Shown: positions 59,207-64,000 of the stretch, one piece after another
How the letters are laid out: every line of letters begins with the position of its first letter
Numbering within the stretch: the stretch's first letter is position 1
DNA from: a bacterium
Lineage (GTDB): Bacteria; Chloroflexota; Chloroflexia; Chloroflexales; Kallotenuaceae
NCBI GenBank assembly: GCA_016781525.1
Contig: JADDQE010000218.1
Location: 1-64,000 of the forward strand
Reading direction: 5' to 3'
Length of the DNA stretch: 64,000 bases
Translations under genes and position numbers: made by a program
The notes under the pieces: model-generated
Told to the model about the DNA's origin: nothing
Seen by the model: the letters and a program-made list of their open reading frames with translations, nothing else
Databases searched by the model: none

Positions 59207-59731
59207 ATGACCGAACTCGAGCAGCGCTTGGTTGAGGCCCTAATTACTGCTGCTTGGCCCTTGCACGGGCAGGTTAGCTTCGTCATCGGCATTGTGCTAG
59301 GCTACTTCATCTGGTCGCGGCTGTACTTCCGGGTTATCGATCCAGGCATACGTACTCGCGTGGGCGCTGCTCTGGGCGTCCAGCTGATTTGGGTACTGCG
59401 GCATAGCGCGAGCTATCAAACAGCTTTTGAGTGGGAATTTGCTCGCTATTACCGCTGGTCATGGGGCATAGCTCAGGAACAACAGCGCACTTTTCTCTGT
59501 GACGGAGCGGTTCTTGTGCTATCACTTCTCGTCGTTAACATCGTCGCCGGTCTCTGGCCCATCGGCGTGTTTCTGGCGGTTGCCCTCTGGCTCGAGGCAC
59601 TATCATACATCGTCTTTTTTCCCACATGCTGCTTGATGCTTGCACTCTACGCGATTTTCTGGAGCGGGCGGTACGCAGTAGCCGGCATGCGTGAAGCAAC
59701 GCCGCGTGCCGGAGTCCGCTCCTCGCACTAG
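59207..59731 (+). CDS. hypothetical membrane protein
   Basis: 174 aa with several TM-like segments. Confidence 0.55.
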   Translation: MTELEQRLVEALITAAWPLHGQVSFVIGIVLGYFIWSRLYFRVIDPGIRTRVGAALGVQLIWVLRHSASYQTAFEWEFARYYRWSWGIAQEQQRTFLCDGAVLVLSLLVVNIVAGLWPIGVFLAVALWLEALSYIVFFPTCCLMLALYAIFWSGRYAVAGMREATPRAGVRSSH

Positions 59732-59807
59732 CCCATGCACCCGGAATAGCTCTATCGTCATGCGCTGAGCAACGTTTGCTCGATTTAGCCTGCTTGGAGG
59801 TAAAGAC

Positions 59808-60110
59808 ATGAGACGCCGCCTGTCAGCCATCTCCACCCCTTTTTACAAGTTTGTCCTTCCAGCGATATGGCTTGCCGCCAGTCTCGCAGTCATCGTGCTG
59901 CTCATCGGCCAGTTGCCCAACATAGCGCTGTGGAGCCTCCTTTTGCTCCTTCCTCCCGTGCTGATGGCATACTTCTTCGCACCACTAAAATACGTTGCCG
60001 CCGACGACACCCGCCTGTATGTATCGAATTACCTGAACGAAACACGTCCGTATCGCCGGAGTGTGGCCAGTGGTCGCACACAAGTCGGCACCCGATTCTG
60101 TTCAGGTTGA
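59808..60110 (+). CDS. hypothetical small membrane protein, possibly truncated by frameshift
   Basis: two TM segments then DDTRLYVSNYLNETRP (bacterial PH-like start); the following frame continues DSVQVEWRSQAEAAR. Confidence 0.45.
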   Translation: MRRRLSAISTPFYKFVLPAIWLAASLAVIVLLIGQLPNIALWSLLLLLPPVLMAYFFAPLKYVAADDTRLYVSNYLNETRPYRRSVASGRTQVGTRFCSG

Positions 60111-60155
60111 GTGGCGCAGTCAGGCGGAGGCCGCGCGGTGCGAGTTAATGGCCTG

Positions 60156-61504
60156 CTACTTGAGCGGCGGGTTGGCGAGGCTCACGAGCTCGAGCGCCTG
60201 CACCGGGAACCACACGCCCGCATCGGGGTCTACCAGATCCCAGACAGGATCAACCACATTGTTGCCAGAGCCGAGACCACGGCTGCACTGGCCGTCCGAC
60301 TCACCGGGCACCTTAATCCACAGGAAGGCGTCGACCAGCTCGTTGCCGGTGTCGGTAGTGGGGCGAATGCCAATACCACGGCCGGGAGGGTTGCACCATG
60401 TCTGCGCGTCGGGGAAGGACTCCGTTGGCGTCCACGGACCCTGGCCGTTCCGGCTGGTGTCGATGACGAAGTGCGTGGTCGGCTCGGTCTTTCCAAGGAT
60501 CAGCTCGTAGCGCGAGTTGATGCCGGCGGTGTTCGGCTGGGCTCGACTGCAGAGTCGCTCCAAATGTTGGCCGCATCGAGCGCAACTCCGGTCTGGTTGT
60601 TCGCGGGTCCACCGCTCCAGTACTGGTTGCCGCAGCTGTCGAAGTCACCCGGCTGCACCTGCGTGACGTAGGCGATGCACGAGGAAATCCAGGTACCATA
60701 CTGAACAAGGTTTTCCGTCCACTGGTAGTTCGATGCGTTGAGGAAGAAGCCGTCCGCCTCCTGCACGCCCGCTTTCAACAGGCGGTCGGTAACGTCGCCG
60801 ACACTTAACCACGCGTTGTGAGTGGCATCCAGGTAGACCTGTGTGTTCGGAAGAGCGCCGAGAACGTCGACGGCGTAGTTCAGCATCTCGAAGCGCTCGG
60901 CTGCCGCGGTCTCGCGGTTGGCCTCCGCAGGCTGGCACCACTCCAGCTGACCGTCGATATTGGTGTACCAGGGGATGATTCCTAGGCCATCCGGCTCGAG
61001 GATGATAACTGCCCTGCGGTCCTCGATGCCGCGGACGACGCCGTCAATCCAGGCGTTGTACTCCTTGACGGAGGTGGCCCCACCCGCAGAGTACTGGGCG
61101 CAGTCACGGAACGGGATGTTATAGAGCACGATGACGGGGAGACTGTTCTGCCCAGCCGCCTGCCGCGTCAGCCGGCGGACCTGTTGCTCGGCGTCCTGCG
61201 GCGAGCCGCTTCCTAACCATACCGCCGTCGGGGTATTGATGATAACGTCGATCTGATCGGCTTCGACCTCGCGGCCATCCGACCTTAGCTGCGCAATCTG
61301 CTTAACCGCATCTTGGTTCGGCTGCGGGATATAGAACGGAGTACCTGAAGCGGAGCTACCCTCGGAACTGCTCTTTATGCCGCGCAGCGCAACCAATGAG
61401 ACCGTAACGACGATGAGTGCCGTTAGAACGACGCCAACAACCAGCCAGTGTCTGCGCTTGCTGCGCTCTGCCATTTGCCTTGCCTTCCGTCTGTCGATGC
61501 TCAT
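60156..61504 (-). pseudogene. glycoside hydrolase family 6 (cellobiohydrolase/endoglucanase), frameshifted
   Basis: 60500-61504: IPFRDCAQYSAGGATSVKEYNAWIDGVVRGIEDRRAVIILEPDGLGIIPW; 60156-60563 in another frame: NTAGINSRYELIL..FVIDTSRNGQGPWTP..WCNPPGRGIGIRPTTDTGNELVDAFLWIKVPGESDGQC. Confidence 0.85.
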
Positions 61505-61961
61505 GCCGGCAGTTGTCGAAAACCCGCTTGGCTCCCAGCGCGGGACTGATTGCGCGATGGGCTACACGTAGCGCATCGCGGCCACAGCAGAAAGTGAGGT
61601 ACCTAGACAGTGATTGCAACGCCACTGCGCAAACGCGGCGGATCGTACTGTACCATTTGGCCTCCAGTCAACTTCATTCCGCTTAGGATAAGCGCGCTAG
61701 GTCGGTGGGGTCAAGATATTGCCGGCCCTGCAACATCTGCTATCATACCGACCTGAGTACGCCGCCTGACGACTAGATGCCTGACCGAGTATTTTCCAAG
61801 CATAGCAGGTTACAACGGACACGAGCGTCAGGCACACGTGCGAGATGCAGGACCATCTCCTCTCGGCAGCTGCCGTTCCGCCGCTTCAGGTGGCGACCCT
61901 TCGGCTGCGCTCGTCGTGTTTGTGCAACCAGAATCCGCCGCACATTGGAAGGACACCTCGC

Positions 61962-64000
61962 ATGTTCGCTATTGCCATCATAGCCAGCCTGTTGCTCGTC
62001 TCCGTCGTTCTGGCGGTCGACATCTTGGGCGCACCCTCGCCCAACCATCTTCCAGGGGTCAGAAGGCAGCCCGGAGGAGGCCGCTACATGCTCCTTGATG
62101 TGCTGAGCACCCTAGCGATTGTGGCGGTGACGGCTGCCGGCTGGTACTTACCGAACCTAAGTGGGCTCGCGCCCGAGCTTGGAGGACGCGCAAGGTTCGC
62201 GCTTATTGCGGCCAGCTCCGCGCTGCTTTTCCTCATTGCCCTGCTCGAATTCATGCCCGCGGTGCACAGAAAAGCGGTAATACTGCATTTCAGCCGGGTA
62301 GTTGTCCGTGTCATCCTCTGGCCACTGGCCGTCCTGGCGATGAGCATCCCACTGCTACTGATTGACACGCCGCTCTCTACCGCTCGCAATGCGATTGTCG
62401 CGGGCCTGCTCTTCTGCGGTGCGCTCACGGCCTATCGCGAGTGGCGGCGGCGCTGGCGGACGGGAGACCGGAGCCGCGCGAGCTTGCTCGGTGGTGCCAA
62501 GGTCGTCAGTCAGTTCCTAGCCTTGGTGCTGGTTGCCGCCGGCTTCATCGCCTTCGGCTGGACGATCATCCTCTGGGCTGGCTCCCTTATTCAAAGCTTT
62601 CAGAAGGCCTGGTTCGAGACGACGAGCTTGTTTGTCGTGCTCATCTCCATCGTCTACCTTGTGGTCTACCTCACGCGCCGCATCATCGGCGCACGCGGCT
62701 TCTCATGGGTCGACCCTCCCCAGTGGCGCACGCTCTTCGCCGATGTCAAGTACAAGCAAACGCTGCGGCTGTCGGGACGACTACCCTTTCTCCACATTAG
62801 CACCAGTGGGCTGGCAGACACAGTCAGGATGGCCTACACTCGCCATATCGTGGCAGGCGACGGTGAGCTAGCGCATGCGATCGACGAGGCTGCACGAATT
62901 TCGCCGCCGCGCCAATCGAGGTGCACGGTCGCCTTCACCATTCTTGGCGACCCTGGAGAGGGCGATGATAGCCAGCTCTACGACGTCCATCGGCCGGAGA
63001 AGCAGCACAAGATCGATGTGCTCAATCGCGCCGCCTCGGATAATACCCAGGGCGGCAGTCCAGCATCCAAGGCGGGAGGCGCCGAGGGCAGCCAGAACGT
63101 GCTGTCGCCCGATTTTGTGCTTGTAAGCTCCGACGTGGTGTATCCGGCCGGTGAGCTCATGGACTACGAGCGCACCGTGTACCGCGTGTACTGCGGCACC
63201 AGCGTCCCGATCTATGCTATTCCGGGCAATCACGACTGGTACGATCACCTCAATGCCTTCTTCATGAACTTTTCCTACGCCGCAGTCCAGCAAGCTCAGG
63301 CCGGGTCATCTCGCGCGCCCGACGCGGGAGGACGCTACTTTTGGGTCGGAGGTCGCCAGCAGTGGGACGAGATTTCCAAGCTACGGGACGCCTACGATCT
63401 CCATTCCCTGGGTGGTTTTGTCGACGACCCGACGACGCAGCAGCGCCTTCCGTTCTTTGAGCTTTGCTTCTTGGAGGCGCCGCTTACCGTAGTTGGCGTC
63501 GACACAGGGTGTACCGGCTCGGTGGATGCCCTCCAGTTTCGCTGGCTCGAGCGCCGCCTCAGACAAGCGCGGGCTCAGGGACACATTTTGCTTGTGGTGC
63601 TCAGCGAGCCGCTGTACGTCGACGGCAAATTCGCGCATAAGCCTGTGCCTGGGGAGCCGCCGGCAGACGGAAGCGCGGGACGGCAGCTGTGGGAGGTCTA
63701 TGCGCTTCTGCGTAAATACGAGGTCGATGTGGTAATGGCCGGCGATACCCACGCCTATCAGCGCTACGAGGTGTACTACCACACTCCGGATGGCCGCCAG
63801 CGGACAATGCACCATGTGGTCAACGGCGGCTCGGGGGCCTATCTATCGCTGCCCATGGATTTTGGCTGGGAGATCGCGTGGGCGGCCGGCTCGCGTCTCG
63901 CCAGGCGCTTTGTGTTTCAGGATGCTGAGACCCATGAGTACGACGATGTCGTCATCCGCGACCTCTTTCCAACAGCGCAACAGATGCTGGACAAGTTCAT
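61962..64000 (+). CDS. membrane-anchored calcineurin-like metallophosphoesterase (runs off window)
   Basis: open frame from ATG 61962 to window end, not in ORF track: TM segments, then FTILGDPGEGDDSQ, DFVLVSSDVVYPAGE, YAIPGNHDWYDHLNAFF, VVMAGDTHAYQRYEVYY. Confidence 0.88.
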   Translation, partial: MFAIAIIASLLLVSVVLAVDILGAPSPNHLPGVRRQPGGGRYMLLDVLSTLAIVAVTAAGWYLPNLSGLAPELGGRARFALIAASSALLFLIALLEFMPAVHRKAVILHFSRVVVRVILWPLAVLAMSIPLLLIDTPLSTARNAIVAGLLFCGALTAYREWRRRWRTGDRSRASLLGGAKVVSQFLALVLVAAGFIAFGWTIILWAGSLIQSFQKAWFETTSLFVVLISIVYLVVYLTRRIIGARGFSWVDPPQWRTLFADVKYKQTLRLSGRLPFLHISTSGLADTVRMAYTRHIVAGDGELAHAIDEAARISPPRQSRCTVAFTILGDPGEGDDSQLYDVHRPEKQHKIDVLNRAASDNTQGGSPASKAGGAEGSQNVLSPDFVLVSSDVVYPAGELMDYERTVYRVYCGTSVPIYAIPGNHDWYDHLNAFFMNFSYAAVQQAQAGSSRAPDAGGRYFWVGGRQQWDEISKLRDAYDLHSLGGFVDDPTTQQRLPFFELCFLEAPLTVVGVDTGCTGSVDALQFRWLERRLRQARAQGHILLVVLSEPLYVDGKFAHKPVPGEPPADGSAGRQLWEVYALLRKYEVDVVMAGDTHAYQRYEVYYHTPDGRQRTMHHVVNGGSGAYLSLPMDFGWEIAWAAGSRLARRFVFQDAETHEYDDVVIRDLFPTAQQMLDKF

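Noticed and set aside
1-64000. CRISPR arrays, rRNA, tRNA or intact transposases
   Set aside because: No direct-repeat/spacer periodicity, no rRNA or tRNA signature and no DDE/serine recombinase motifs recognised by eye; a tRNAscan/CRISPR finder/ISfinder run would be decisive.

Overview
This 64 kb window is a high-GC bacterial chromosome segment with about 50 supportable genes. A Chloroflexota-like origin is my inference from protein style (Pro/Thr linkers, a C-terminal YLPVV tail), not a proven assignment. Left part (0-32 kb): housekeeping and assorted genes, including ruvB, thrC, a textbook SAM-I riboswitch with promoter and terminator/antiterminator ahead of metY-metX-lysC-asd, several secreted glycan-active enzymes, a DtxR-type regulator beside a decayed metal-ABC binding protein, and a PAS histidine kinase/response regulator pair whose kinase looks frameshifted. 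Middle part (about 32-58.4 kb): a dense catabolic island with citrate synthase, SDR, two MmgE/PrpD proteins, an IclR regulator, two complete tripartite tricarboxylate transporters (TctABC), each with an AbrB-type membrane protein nearby, a TcuA-like flavoprotein, a LeuC/LeuD-type hydratase, an isocitrate-lyase-superfamily lyase, a MatB-like acyl-CoA synthetase, two isocitrate/isopropylmalate/tartrate dehydrogenase family enzymes and an NAD malic enzyme. A 27-bp three-half-site motif (GGAA/TTCC/GGAA) occurs upstream of both the tctBAC operon and the divergent citrate synthase gene, in the same orientation relative to the gene (19/27 identical by eye), which suggests one IclR-type regulon. This island is the best candidate for an undescribed system: uptake and degradation of a tri- or alkyl-dicarboxylic acid by a non-canonical methylcitrate/dimethylmalate-like route. 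Right end: malic enzyme, GNAT, a frameshifted GH6 cellulase-family gene and a membrane metallophosphoesterase that runs off the window (absent from the ORF track). No CRISPR array, tRNA, rRNA or intact insertion sequence was recognised.
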